Shown here: positions 26,862-35,416 of the stretch, piece by piece
How the letters are laid out: each line of letters begins with the position of its first letter
Numbering within the stretch: the first letter of the stretch is position 1
From: Flavobacterium succinicans LMG 10402
Lineage (GTDB): Bacteria > Bacteroidota > Bacteroidia > Flavobacteriales > Flavobacteriaceae
Direction of reading: 5' to 3'
NCBI RefSeq assembly: GCF_000611675.1
Contig: NZ_JATV01000019.1
Span: 1 to 61,136 of the forward strand
Length of the DNA stretch: 61,136 nt
Notes under the pieces: model-generated
What the model was told of the DNA's origin: nothing
Database searches by the model: none
The model's input: only the letters and a program-made list of their open reading frames with translations
Program-made: the position numbers and the translations under genes

Positions 26862-27338
26862 ATGAAAAATACCGAAACTGAAGTACAGATTATCCCCTTT
26901 TCAATTGAACATAAAGAAGCCATCAAAAGACTAAATATTGAATGGTTGAATAAATATTTTAAAGTGGAACCAAGGGACGAATTGGTATTGAGTAATCCTA
27001 TAGGAGAAATTATTGATAAAGGCGGAAAAATTTATTTTGCTAAATACAAGCATGAAATTGTAGGAACTGTTTCGTTACTAAAAATAGACCAAACCACCTT
27101 CGAATTGTCAAAAATGGCCATTACCGAAAAGGTTCAAGGTCTAGGCATTGGCAGGCAATTGATGAAATATTGTATCGAAGAAGCTCAAAAAATGGGAATC
27201 CAAAAGTTAATTTTATATTCTAACAGAAAATTAAAACCTGCCATTCATCTGTATGAATCCTTTGATTTTAAAGAAATCCCTGTTGAATCAGGCGTTTACG
27301 AACGTGCCGACATCAAAATGGAGCTCCTTCTAGTTTAA
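26862..27338 (+). CDS. GNAT-family N-acetyltransferase
   Basis: A 158-residue acetyltransferase. The acetyl-CoA loop is VQGLGIGRQLMKYCIEEAQ near residue 92, followed by LILYSNRKLKPAIHLYESFDF, the usual C-terminal beta-strand and substrate loop. The strand FELSKMAITEKVQGLG precedes the loop as in the family. It lies nine bases after tsaE, so the pair is surely cotranscribed. Whether it acetylates a ribosomal protein, like RimI near tsa genes elsewhere, is only a guess. Confidence 0.82.
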   Translation: MKNTETEVQIIPFSIEHKEAIKRLNIEWLNKYFKVEPRDELVLSNPIGEIIDKGGKIYFAKYKHEIVGTVSLLKIDQTTFELSKMAITEKVQGLGIGRQLMKYCIEEAQKMGIQKLILYSNRKLKPAIHLYESFDFKEIPVESGVYERADIKMELLLV

Positions 27339-27418
27339 ACCAAGTTCATATCATGGTAGCAAACCAAAAATTACTAAAATACTTTTTGTAAATTGTACGC
27401 TTAAATTATCCTCTCATT

Positions 27419-28612
27419 ATGTCAATTAGTCCATTTACCAAACAACAACTACTACCTCAAGAAGAAAAACTCGAAGTGGCCAGACATAAAAGTGAGCTCT
27501 TTATTGGCATCCCAAAAGAAACCAGTTTTCAAGAAAAACGAATTTGTTTGACTCCAGATGCCGTAAATTCACTTACTTTTCAAGGACATCGCGTTATGAT
27601 CGAATCGGGAGCCGGTGAAAGTGCAAGCTATAGTGACCATGAATATGCAGAGGCAGGTGCCGAAATTACAAATGACACCGCCAAAGTTTTGGCTTGCCCA
27701 ATGATTTTAAAAGTAGAACCACCTACTTTGACCGAAATTGAATTGATGCATAACAAAACCATTGTGATTTCTGCCATTCAATTAAAAACCCGTCAAAAAG
27801 CTTATTTCGAAGCACTAGCTCGAAAAAAAATTACCGCTTTGGCCTTTGAATACATCAAAGATGAAGACGGAACCTATCCTGCCGTAAAATCGCTTAGCGA
27901 AATCGCAGGGACAGCTTCCATACTTATCGCTTCGGAATTAATGATTAGTACCGAATTTGGCAAAGGCTTATTATTTGGCAACATTACAGGAGTTCCTCCA
28001 ACAGAAGTAGTTATTTTGGGAGCGGGAACCGTTGGAGAATTTGCCGCCAAAACCGCCATAGGCCTTGGCGCTAACGTGAAGGTATTCGACAATTCGATTA
28101 CTAAATTACGACGTTTGCAAAACAATTTAAACCAACGCATATTCACCTCAACGATCCAGCCAAAATCTTTATTAAAAGCCTTAAGACGATGCGATGTAGC
28201 GATTGGAGCCATGCGTGGCAAAGAACGATGTCCGATTGTAGTTACCGAAACCATGGTCGAATACATGAAGAAAGGCGCTGTTATTGTGGATGTAAGCATT
28301 GATACAGGAGGCTGTTTTGAAACTTCTGAAGTAACAACGCATGAAAAGCCTACCTTTATTAAAAACAACATCATACACTACTGCGTCCCTAATATCCCTT
28401 CCAGATATTCCAAAACCGCTTCTTTATCCATCAGTAATATTATCACTCCCTATTTACTTCAAATTGCCCAAGATGGCGGCATAGAAAGCGCCATTCGCTG
28501 TAACAAAGGACTTAAAAATGGTGTTTATCTTTATCATGGAATCCTTACTAACAAAGCAATTGGAGAATGGTTCGGCATTCAGGATAATGACATTAATTTA
28601 ATTGTATTTTAA
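27419..28612 (+). CDS. ald: Alanine dehydrogenase
   Basis: A 397-residue NAD-dependent enzyme interconverting alanine with pyruvate and ammonium. The N-terminal AlaDh/PNT domain shows IGIPKETSFQEKRICLTPDAV and GAGESASYSDHEYAEAGAEI. The Rossmann fold has VVILGAGTVGEFAAKTAIGLGANVKVFD near residue 197. The catalytic His-containing and RGKERCPIVVTETMVEYMKKGAVIVDVSID segments follow. About 25 extra N-terminal residues precede the usual start, which is common for the Bacteroidota form. Confidence 0.88.
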   Translation: MSISPFTKQQLLPQEEKLEVARHKSELFIGIPKETSFQEKRICLTPDAVNSLTFQGHRVMIESGAGESASYSDHEYAEAGAEITNDTAKVLACPMILKVEPPTLTEIELMHNKTIVISAIQLKTRQKAYFEALARKKITALAFEYIKDEDGTYPAVKSLSEIAGTASILIASELMISTEFGKGLLFGNITGVPPTEVVILGAGTVGEFAAKTAIGLGANVKVFDNSITKLRRLQNNLNQRIFTSTIQPKSLLKALRRCDVAIGAMRGKERCPIVVTETMVEYMKKGAVIVDVSIDTGGCFETSEVTTHEKPTFIKNNIIHYCVPNIPSRYSKTASLSISNIITPYLLQIAQDGGIESAIRCNKGLKNGVYLYHGILTNKAIGEWFGIQDNDINLIVF

Positions 28613-28625
28613 ACCTACTTTGAAT

Positions 28626-28633
28626 TACATTTG
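28626..28633 (+). promoter_or_regulatory. Promoter of the DUF4258 gene (TTG-N21-TACATTTG)
   Basis: TACATTTG matches TAnnTTTG 18 bases before the ATG at 28651. A TTG at 28602-28604, inside the end of ald, lies 21 bases upstream, which is in the usual range for the -33 element. Confidence 0.6.
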
Positions 28634-28650
28634 CAAAAAAAATCAAATTC

Positions 28651-29025
28651 ATGAAATTTCAATATCGTTTCGCTTATTATCTAATAGGACTAATCATGGG
28701 ATTGTTTGCCGTTGCAGCCATTTTTTCTGGTAAAGACACCCGTTGCAACTATTTCCCAAACGCAAGAGTTTTGAATGACTTAAGCAACAAACCCTTTATC
28801 TACTCAGAGAAAGCTTCTCAAATTTTAAGTGAAAAATGGATTGACACTATTGACATTAAAAACACTTTAAAGTTTGGTGATGTAGATTTTTACAAAAGCA
28901 ACCTCAGCGTAGCAAAAGGAAAACTTTACACTGTGCATGGAAAAACCACCCAAAATCAAGAGATTACTCTAGAAGTCATTAACTATTCAGATAAAGCCGT
29001 TTTGAAAGATATCATCAAAAAATAA
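28651..29025 (+). CDS. DUF4258-like small membrane-anchored protein
   Basis: A 124-residue protein with one N-terminal membrane segment (residues about 8-26, LIGLIMGLFAVAAIFSG) and an exported domain with conserved-looking CNYFPNARVL, KPFIYSEKA and a beta-strand HGKTTQNQEITLEVINY. This agrees with DUF4258 proteins as I recall them from flavobacteria. Function unknown. It has its own promoter and is followed by a strong bidirectional terminator. Confidence 0.7.
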   Translation: MKFQYRFAYYLIGLIMGLFAVAAIFSGKDTRCNYFPNARVLNDLSNKPFIYSEKASQILSEKWIDTIDIKNTLKFGDVDFYKSNLSVAKGKLYTVHGKTTQNQEITLEVINYSDKAVLKDIIKK

Positions 29026-29040
29026 TACTTTTAAGTGCTA

Positions 29041-29078
29041 AAAAAAGGAGCTCGTCAAAAACAACGAGCTCCTTTTTT
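29041..29078. terminator. Strong bidirectional terminator
   Basis: Perfect 15-bp stem: AAAAAAGGAGCTCGT (29041-29055) and ACGAGCTCCTTTTTT (29064-29078) with an eight-base loop, between the convergent DUF4258 and ung genes. Confidence 0.92.
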
Positions 29079-29106
29079 AATATATACATTTTATTTATCT
29101 CACTAT

Positions 29107-29150
29107 TTGGGCGTTACCACAAGGGTCTGGCTTTACACTTCAATCCCCCA
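29107..29150 (-). repeat. Structured dispersed repeat, degenerate copy C
   Basis: TTTGGGCGTTACCACAAGGG followed by TCTGGCTTTACACTTCAATC matches the outer part of the full copy at 60.1 kb (TTTTGGGCATGCCC...GGGGTCGGGCTATCCATTAT). The hairpin and the inner half are lost. Confidence 0.45.
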
Positions 29151-29196
29151 AAAAAAAACACCGTAATGAATAGCAATAAGTGATAACAACAAGTTT

Positions 29197-29901
29197 TTAC
29201 TCTCTATTCAACCAATCCACAGGTGCAAATCCTTTTTCCGTTAAATAAGCGTTTGTTTGTGAAAAATGTTTATTCCCAAACCATTTTCCTTGATTAGCAC
29301 TCATAGGCGATGGATGACCCGATTCTAAAACCAAGTGTTGCGTTCGGTCAATTTTATTGCCTTTTTTTTGTGCAAAACTTCCCCAAAGTAAAAAAACAAG
29401 CTGTTGTTTTTCAGAAGCTAATTTTTCGATAACAGCATCTGTAAACTTACTCCAAGCCAAATGTTTGTGGCTATTGGGACTGTCTTTTCGAACACTCAAA
29501 GTAGCATTCAACAACAAAACTCCTTGTTTTGCCCACGCTTCTAAATTTCCCGAAGTAGGCATAAAAATAGCACCCAAATCATCCGTTAGCTCTCTGTAAA
29601 TATTGCGTAAGGATGGTGGGATTTTAACTCCATCATTCACCGAAAAGCTCAAACCATTAGCCTCGCCTTCTCCATGATAAGGGTCTTGACCAATGATAAC
29701 TACTTTTACCTCTTCTAATGTACAATGATTAAAAGCAGAAAAAATCAAGTCTTTTGGCGGAAAACAGGTATGATTTTGATATTCTTCATCCACAGCTTGC
29801 ATCAATGTTTTAAAATACTCGGCTTCTATCTCGTCTTTTAAAAACAATCCCCAATCTGACGCCAAGTACAATGATTTAGGTTCGGACTTTAAATTATTCA
29901 T
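29197..29901 (-). CDS. ung: Uracil-DNA glycosylase, family 1
   Basis: Removes uracil from DNA in the first step of base-excision repair. The 234-residue protein has the water-activating loop VVIIGQDPYHGEGEANGLSFSV near residue 70, the GVLLLNATLSVR segment, VFLLWGSFAQKK and the minor-groove loop HPSPMSANQGKWFGNKHF. The ATG at 29901 is preferred to a TTG two codons upstream. The start overlaps the end of the preceding NTF2-like gene by eight bases, so translation of the two is probably coupled. Confidence 0.95.
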   Translation of the reverse strand: MNNLKSEPKSLYLASDWGLFLKDEIEAEYFKTLMQAVDEEYQNHTCFPPKDLIFSAFNHCTLEEVKVVIIGQDPYHGEGEANGLSFSVNDGVKIPPSLRNIYRELTDDLGAIFMPTSGNLEAWAKQGVLLLNATLSVRKDSPNSHKHLAWSKFTDAVIEKLASEKQQLVFLLWGSFAQKKGNKIDRTQHLVLESGHPSPMSANQGKWFGNKHFSQTNAYLTEKGFAPVDWLNRE

Positions 29902-30229
29902 ATTCAAAAAATACTTGAGTTATTTTTCCACCTTCCACTTTATACATTGCGATTACTTGAACTACCTCTCCTGACGCTCTTCCAATGACTTTTTCTTTAT
30001 CAATAACCAAATTCCCTAAACTCATTCTCTCATTAACAATTGCCTTTTGATTTGGATTCATTGCCCATGCCTTTGCATAATGATTTTCAAAATTGATAGT
30101 ACCAGAATACTGCAATAGATTAGGAAATTTATACACTTGAACATCCTCTGAAAAACAAGCTACAAATCGCTGCAAATCTTGAACATTATAAGCTTCTAAT
30201 TGTTCTTGAACTAATTCTTCTGGAGTCAT
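29894..30229 (-). CDS. SnoaL/NTF2-like protein
   Basis: A 111-residue cytosolic protein with the NTF2-like cone fold pattern: an N-terminal helix (EELVQEQLEAYNVQDLQRFVACFSEDVQVY), a central helix (NFENHYAKAWAMNPN) and curved beta-strands ending in VIAMYKVEGGKITQVFFEYE. Members include steroid delta-isomerase-like and SnoaL-like enzymes and binding proteins; the substrate cannot be told. Its stop overlaps ung, so it is the first gene of a two-gene unit. Confidence 0.78.
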   Translation of the reverse strand: MTPEELVQEQLEAYNVQDLQRFVACFSEDVQVYKFPNLLQYSGTINFENHYAKAWAMNPNQKAIVNERMSLGNLVIDKEKVIGRASGEVVQVIAMYKVEGGKITQVFFEYE

Positions 30230-30365
30230 ACCTTTTTTTTGTTCAAATGTAAAAATTGTTTTCGATAGTGAGAATCTATTTTATTTATAGTTGGCATAAA
30301 AAAGTATTTATTGAATATAAAAGGAAGCTATCGACTAATAATGCGAATACTCAAAAAGGAATACT

Positions 30366-30373
30366 TATTTTTG
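30366..30373 (+). promoter_or_regulatory. -7 box TATTTTTG for mutS2
   Basis: Exact TAnnTTTG match 22 bases before the ATG at 30396. Confidence 0.55.
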
Positions 30374-30395
30374 CATACCAAAATTAAACGATTTC

Positions 30396-32561
30396 ATGAT
30401 TGCTATCACCGAAAAAACATTACAAGACTTACAATTCCCCACTGTGCTCGAAACCTTATCGGATATTTGCAATACCGATATTGGTAAAGAAAAAGCACTA
30501 AACATAACGCCTTTCAGAGAGAAAGAAACGTTGATGGAAGCTTTGTTGCAAACCTCTGAATATGTTTCTTCTTTTCAAAATAACAATGCCATTCCGAATC
30601 ACGGATTTGACGTAATTACTCATGAAATCAAATTTCTTGGAATTGAAGATAGCTTTCTCGAAGTAGGAAGTTTTAGAAAAATTGCTACGCTCTCCAGCAC
30701 AAGTAATTTCTTATTGAATTTCCTAAAAAAATTCGAAGACTATTATCCTAATTTGAATGCTAGAGCCGCTAGAGTAGAATACACCAAAAATATCATTACG
30801 CTAATTGATGAAGTCGTAGACAAATATGGTGAAATCAAAGACAATGCTTCTCCAGATTTACTCAACATTCGAAGAAATATGAACGTGGTTCGTGGTAAGG
30901 TAAACCAAAGTTTCGGTGTGGCCTTATCGCAATATAACGGATTGGGATATTTGGATGATATCAAAGAGAGTTTTGTACAAAATCGCAGAGTTTTAGCCGT
31001 TTTGGCGATGTATCGTCGTAAAGTAAAAGGAACCATTTTAGGAAGTTCGAAAACAGGCAGTATTGCTTATATCGAACCAGAAGCTACTTTGAGATATTCG
31101 CGTGAATTGAGCAATCTCGAATATGAAGAAAAAGAAGAAATCACCCGAATCTTAAAGCAATTATCAAACGCTATACGTCCGTATTTGCCTTTGCTTATCG
31201 AATACCAAGAGTTTTTGAGTGATATTGATGTTATTGCTGCGAAAGCCAAATATGCCAACAAAATCAATGCTATTTTACCTCAAATCAGTGAAGAAAGAAG
31301 GTTATTTCTAAGAGATGCTTACCATCCAATTTTGTATTTGAACAACAAACAAAAGAACGAAGTTACCCATCCACAAACTATAGAACTCAACCAAGATAAC
31401 CGAATCATCGTTATTTCTGGACCCAATGCGGGTGGAAAAACCATTTCCTTAAAGACCGTTGGCTTATTACAATTAATGTTGCAATCGGGTATGTTGATTC
31501 CGGTACACGAACGCAGTGAAACCTTTTTGTTTGACCGAATTTTAACGGATATTGGCGACAATCAATCCATAGAAAATCATTTGAGTACCTACAGTTATCG
31601 CTTAAAAAACATGAATTATTTTCTAAAAAAGTGCAATAGAAAAACCATGTTTTTGATTGATGAATTTGGTACAGGTTCCGACCCAGATTTGGGTGGCGCA
31701 CTTGCCGAAATTTTCTTGGAAGAATTTTACCATCGTGAAGCTTTTGGAATCATTACGACCCACTACTCCAATTTAAAGATTTTGGCTAATGAATTGCCTT
31801 GTGCACAAAATGCCAATATGCTTTTTGATGAGAAAACATTAGAGCCGTTGTATAAACTCGTTTTGGGGCAAGCGGGTAGCTCTTTTACTTTTGAAGTAGC
31901 TCAGAAAAACGGTATCCCGTTTGGCTTAATCAATCGTGCCAAGAAGAAAATCGAAACCGGTAAAGTACGTTTTGACAAAACTATTGCCACGTTGCAAAAA
32001 GAACGTTCTAAACTCGAAAAAACCTCTCAAGTACTAAAAGAAGAAGAATCGAAAGCCAGAGAGGAAAGTAAAAAAATGGAAAACATCAATGTAAAAATCA
32101 AGCAAAAACTGGAAAGCTATCAGGAATTGTATGACAGCAATCAGAAGACGATTTACATTGGTCAAAAAATAGAAGACATTTCAGAGAAATATTTTAACAA
32201 TAAGAACAAAAAAGAACTTATCGGTGAGTTTTTGAAAATCATTGAAATAGAAAACTCTAAGCGCAAAAAGGTTTCTGCCAAAGAAGCCAAAGTCATCACC
32301 GAAAAGAAAAAAGAGATCATCAAAGAGGTTGAAGTCAAGGTCGAGGAAATTCGAACAATCAAAAAAGAAAAGAAACTGAAACCCGTTGTTGAAAAACCAA
32401 AACCTATTCTAAAATTAGGCGATAGAGTGCGCATGGCGGATGGAAAAGCGGTGGGAACGATTGATAGTATTGAGAAAAATAAAGCTACTGTTAATTACGG
32501 TATTTTTACTTCGAAAGTAAGTTTAGACGAATTAGAATTAGTGGAAGCGTTTAAGAAATAA
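30396..32561 (+). CDS. mutS2: MutS2-family ATPase lacking the Smr domain
   Basis: A 721-residue protein. The N-terminal clamp/lever helices are followed by the ABC-type ATPase: Walker A ISGPNAGGKTISLKTVGLL near residue 342, the FDRILTDIGDNQSIENHLSTYSYRL signature, Walker B MFLIDEFGTGSDPDLGGALAE and TTHYSNLK. Then comes a long Lys/Glu-rich coiled coil (about residues 515-650) and a small KOW-like beta domain (LKLGDRVRMADGKAVGTIDSI) at the end. Typical MutS2 has a further C-terminal Smr endonuclease domain, which is absent here. Roles known for the family are anti-recombination and rescue of collided ribosomes. Confidence 0.88.
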   Translation: MIAITEKTLQDLQFPTVLETLSDICNTDIGKEKALNITPFREKETLMEALLQTSEYVSSFQNNNAIPNHGFDVITHEIKFLGIEDSFLEVGSFRKIATLSSTSNFLLNFLKKFEDYYPNLNARAARVEYTKNIITLIDEVVDKYGEIKDNASPDLLNIRRNMNVVRGKVNQSFGVALSQYNGLGYLDDIKESFVQNRRVLAVLAMYRRKVKGTILGSSKTGSIAYIEPEATLRYSRELSNLEYEEKEEITRILKQLSNAIRPYLPLLIEYQEFLSDIDVIAAKAKYANKINAILPQISEERRLFLRDAYHPILYLNNKQKNEVTHPQTIELNQDNRIIVISGPNAGGKTISLKTVGLLQLMLQSGMLIPVHERSETFLFDRILTDIGDNQSIENHLSTYSYRLKNMNYFLKKCNRKTMFLIDEFGTGSDPDLGGALAEIFLEEFYHREAFGIITTHYSNLKILANELPCAQNANMLFDEKTLEPLYKLVLGQAGSSFTFEVAQKNGIPFGLINRAKKKIETGKVRFDKTIATLQKERSKLEKTSQVLKEEESKAREESKKMENINVKIKQKLESYQELYDSNQKTIYIGQKIEDISEKYFNNKNKKELIGEFLKIIEIENSKRKKVSAKEAKVITEKKKEIIKEVEVKVEEIRTIKKEKKLKPVVEKPKPILKLGDRVRMADGKAVGTIDSIEKNKATVNYGIFTSKVSLDELELVEAFKK

Positions 32562-32672
32562 GGTTTGAACAAGTTAGCTTAAAATTTAATATCCTTTTAT
32601 GGACAATTAATGTATTAGACTTGATAATCTGAACAAGATATTTGCATTCAATAAATAAAAACACACCCCTAA

Positions 32673-32703
32673 CCCCTCTCAAGAGGGGAATTAGTTCGCG
32701 TTA
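32673..32703. repeat. Palindrome CCCCTC-TCAA-GAGGGG with GAATTAGTTCGCG
   Basis: A 6-bp GC stem followed by GAATTAGTTCGCGT, which recurs at 19972-19985 next to the LysR remnant. A second dispersed word, ATTTGCGAATTTGCGG, lies at 32781-32796. The rest of the 263-base gap holds no gene. Confidence 0.45.
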
Positions 32704-32824
32704 ACATAAAACATTAGGTTTTTTTTAAATCAAATTTTGAAATCTTAAACGCAAATCTTAAATCTAAACACAAAAAAAAAATTTGCGAATTTGCGGTAAT
32801 CCAACATATTCTCAAACCTAAATT

Positions 32825-33262
32825 ATGACCAATAAACCAATGCAACAATCGCTATCGCTTCCTGAAAACAAGAAAATCATCCTTTTTGATGGCGTTTGCA
32901 ATTTGTGTAATACTGCCGTACAAACCATAATACAACACGATAAAAAAGATGTGTTCCGATTTGTAGCTTTACAAAGTGAATTGGGTATAGCTATACAAAA
33001 ACACATTGGTATTGATACTCGCAAAATAGATAGTCTTGTTTTTTATGCACCAGGGGTTTCGTATTCTTATAAATCGGAGGCGGTTTTGGACATTGCGAAG
33101 GAGCTTGGCGGAATTTTTAGTTTGGCTATTGTCTTTAAAATCCTTCCCTCTCCCCTTTTGAATTCCATTTATGATTATATCGCCAAAAACAGGTACAAAT
33201 GGTACGGTCAACAAGAACATTGCTTATTGCCTACTCCTGAATTGAAAGCAAAATTTCTTTGA
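32825..33262 (+). CDS. DCC-family thiol-disulfide oxidoreductase (DUF393)
   Basis: A 145-residue protein with the family-defining IILFDGVCNLCNTAVQ near residue 19, which carries a CxxC pair in a thioredoxin-like fold. Other DUF393 features are FRFVALQSELG, the DSLVFY strand and the terminal R-Y-K-W-Y-G-Q. Redox partner unknown. Two ATGs (32825 and 32840) are possible; the second would still keep the whole domain. Confidence 0.85.
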   Translation: MTNKPMQQSLSLPENKKIILFDGVCNLCNTAVQTIIQHDKKDVFRFVALQSELGIAIQKHIGIDTRKIDSLVFYAPGVSYSYKSEAVLDIAKELGGIFSLAIVFKILPSPLLNSIYDYIAKNRYKWYGQQEHCLLPTPELKAKFL

Positions 33263-33283
33263 TTCCAGAATAGTACTTATGAA

Positions 33284-33396
33284 AACGCTTGCGTGAGTGA
33301 TGGCAGTGGAGCTCTCCCGATTTTTTCTATCGGGAAGCGGGAACGTACAGCACGACCTCCTCTAGCCTTTTTCTGGCTAGAGGAGGGCACGCCCAA
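33284..33396 (+). repeat. Structured dispersed repeat, copy B (two hairpins)
   Basis: It begins GCGTGAGTGATGGCAGTGGA. First hairpin: TCCCGAT/ATCGGGA (33315-33335). Then AGCGGGAACGTACAGCACGA leads into the second hairpin, CCTCCTCTAGCC (33356-33367) with GGCTAGAGGAGG (33375-33386), a perfect 12-bp stem. It ends GGGCACGCCC, the same border as copy E at 60.1 kb (GGGCATGCCC). Confidence 0.65.
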
Positions 33397-33400
33397 ATAA

Positions 33401-33444
33401 AAAATCGTTTATAAAACTTCTGTCTTATAAACGATTTTATTTTG
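33401..33444. terminator. Bidirectional terminator between DCC gene and glgB
   Basis: Perfect 14-bp stem AAAATCGTTTATAA (33401-33414) and TTATAAACGATTTT (33425-33438) with a ten-base loop, flanked by A and T runs. It serves convergent transcription units. Confidence 0.88.
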
Positions 33445-33455
33445 AATGCACAAGG

Positions 33456-35363
33456 CTATTTTATTTTGAACACTGAAATCGCCAAAGGAGGCAACGTCAA
33501 GGCGATGGAATAATCTCTGCCATCATAAGGTGTGGCTTCGACTTTTAGTTTTCCGCTTTGTTGCACGCCACTTCCGCCAAATAACTTGGAATCGCTGTTG
33601 AATAGTTCGATTAACTCACCTTTTCTTGGAATCCCAATGCGATAATTTTCTCGAACTACTGGGGTGAAATTGCAAATCACAATCAAATCATTCTTTGCAT
33701 CATTCCCTTTTCGGATATAAGTCATAACTGCATTCTCGTGGTCGGAATAGTTAATCCATTCAAATCCCTCAGGACTAAATTGCTTTTCGTACAAGGCAGG
33801 CTCAGACTTATACAAAGTATTCAAGGCAGTAATCACGGCTTTGATTCCTAGATGAAAAGGATATTGTAGCAAATGCCAATCGAGACTTTGTTCAAAATTC
33901 CACTCAGCGCTTTGCCCAAATTCGCTACCCATAAACAGCAGTTTTGTTCCTGGATGCGTGAACATGTACCCGTATAACAACCTTAGATTGGCATACTTTT
34001 GCCATTCATCACCTGGCATTCTTCCTGCTATAGAATGTTTTCCATACACCACTTCATCGTGAGAAAGTGGCAACATAAAATTCTCTGAAAAAGCATACGT
34101 CATAGAAAAAGTCAACTCATTTTGATGGTGCTTTCTATAAACCGTCTCTTTTTGAAAATAATGCAAGGTATCGTGCATCCAACCCATCATCCATTTCATT
34201 CCAAAGCCTAATCCACCAGCAAAAGTTGGTCGAGACACCATAGGAAATGAAGTACTTTCCTCGGCTATGGTTTGCACACCTTCGTAATTGGCATAAACGG
34301 CTTCATTAAAATCTTTAAGGAAACTTATCGTGTCTAGGTTTTCGCGTCCACCAAAAATATTTGGTTCCCATTCCCCATCGTTTCTAGAATAATCTAAATA
34401 CAACATAGAAGCCACAGCATCAACTCGCAATCCATCCACATGATAGTGGTGCAACCAAAACAAAGCATTACTTATCAAGAAAGAACGCACCTCGTTTCGA
34501 CCATAATTGAATACCAAACTTTTCCAATCAGGATGGTAACCTTTTCTGCGGTCTGGGTGTTCAAACAAGTTAGAGCCATCAAAAAAACCTAGCCCGTGCG
34601 CATCATCAGGAAAATGAGAAGGTACCCAATCCAGAATTACTCCAATTCCTGCATCGTGTAAACGATCCACTAAATACATAAACTCTTGCGGGTTTCCAAA
34701 ACGAGAAGTAGGTGCAAAATACCCCACCAACTGATAACCCCAAGAGGGATCATAAGGATATTCCATTACGGGCATGAACTCAACGTGTGTAAATCCTGTT
34801 TCTTTGACATACCTCACAAGGTCTTCGGCCATTTCAGTATAACTTAAGAAACTATTGTCATCCGCATGGCGTTTCCAAGATCCCAAATGCACTTCATAAA
34901 CAGAACAGGGTTTATCTAGCGCATTGTGCTCTTTTCGAGACTTCATCCATTTGTCATCGTCCCATTTATAATCCAAATCCCAGATTACTGAGGCGGTGTG
35001 TGGCGGTTTTTCGCAATAAAAAGCAAAAGGATCCGCTTTCTCAGTAACTATACCGTTGTTGGAGGACTGAATTTTGTATTTATAAGTTGTGCCTTTAGTG
35101 ATATTTGGAATAAAACCTTCCCATATACCCGAAGCATCCCAACGCACATACAACTCATGATTGCCTGCTATCCAATAATTAAAATCTCCAACCACAGAAA
35201 CGGACTGCGCAGAGGGTGCCCAAACGGCAAAATATACTCCTTTCACGCCATCCACTTCAATTGGATGTGCGCCTAATTTTTCATAGAGACGAAAATGCTT
35301 CCCAGCTTTAAATAAATCGATATCAAATTCAGTGAAAAGAGAATGTACTTGTACTTTATTCAT
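33456..35363 (-). CDS. glgB: 1,4-alpha-glucan branching enzyme
   Basis: GlgB moves short alpha-1,4 chains to form alpha-1,6 branches in glycogen. The 635-residue GH13 enzyme has an N-terminal CBM48 domain (KLGAHPIEVDGVKGVYFAVWAPSA), then the barrel with HVEFMPVMEYPYDPSWGYQ, the nucleophile in VDGLRVDAVASMLYLDYSR, the acid in QTIAEESTSFP and LPLSHDEVVYGKHS. The C-terminal all-beta domain follows. It lacks the extra N1 domain of long GlgB forms. Last gene of the glgC-glgE-glgB unit, 53 bases after glgE. Confidence 0.93.
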   Translation of the reverse strand: MNKVQVHSLFTEFDIDLFKAGKHFRLYEKLGAHPIEVDGVKGVYFAVWAPSAQSVSVVGDFNYWIAGNHELYVRWDASGIWEGFIPNITKGTTYKYKIQSSNNGIVTEKADPFAFYCEKPPHTASVIWDLDYKWDDDKWMKSRKEHNALDKPCSVYEVHLGSWKRHADDNSFLSYTEMAEDLVRYVKETGFTHVEFMPVMEYPYDPSWGYQLVGYFAPTSRFGNPQEFMYLVDRLHDAGIGVILDWVPSHFPDDAHGLGFFDGSNLFEHPDRRKGYHPDWKSLVFNYGRNEVRSFLISNALFWLHHYHVDGLRVDAVASMLYLDYSRNDGEWEPNIFGGRENLDTISFLKDFNEAVYANYEGVQTIAEESTSFPMVSRPTFAGGLGFGMKWMMGWMHDTLHYFQKETVYRKHHQNELTFSMTYAFSENFMLPLSHDEVVYGKHSIAGRMPGDEWQKYANLRLLYGYMFTHPGTKLLFMGSEFGQSAEWNFEQSLDWHLLQYPFHLGIKAVITALNTLYKSEPALYEKQFSPEGFEWINYSDHENAVMTYIRKGNDAKNDLIVICNFTPVVRENYRIGIPRKGELIELFNSDSKLFGGSGVQQSGKLKVEATPYDGRDYSIALTLPPLAISVFKIK

Positions 35364-35416
35364 TTATTTGGTGTAGTATAAAGATGAAAAAAAAGGTGTT
35401 GTTTTCAAAAGATAAA

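Noticed and set aside
29894..29901. Eight-base overlap of ung and NTF2-like genes as an annotation error
   Set aside because: Both frames have full family signatures and the overlap is normal for coupled genes.
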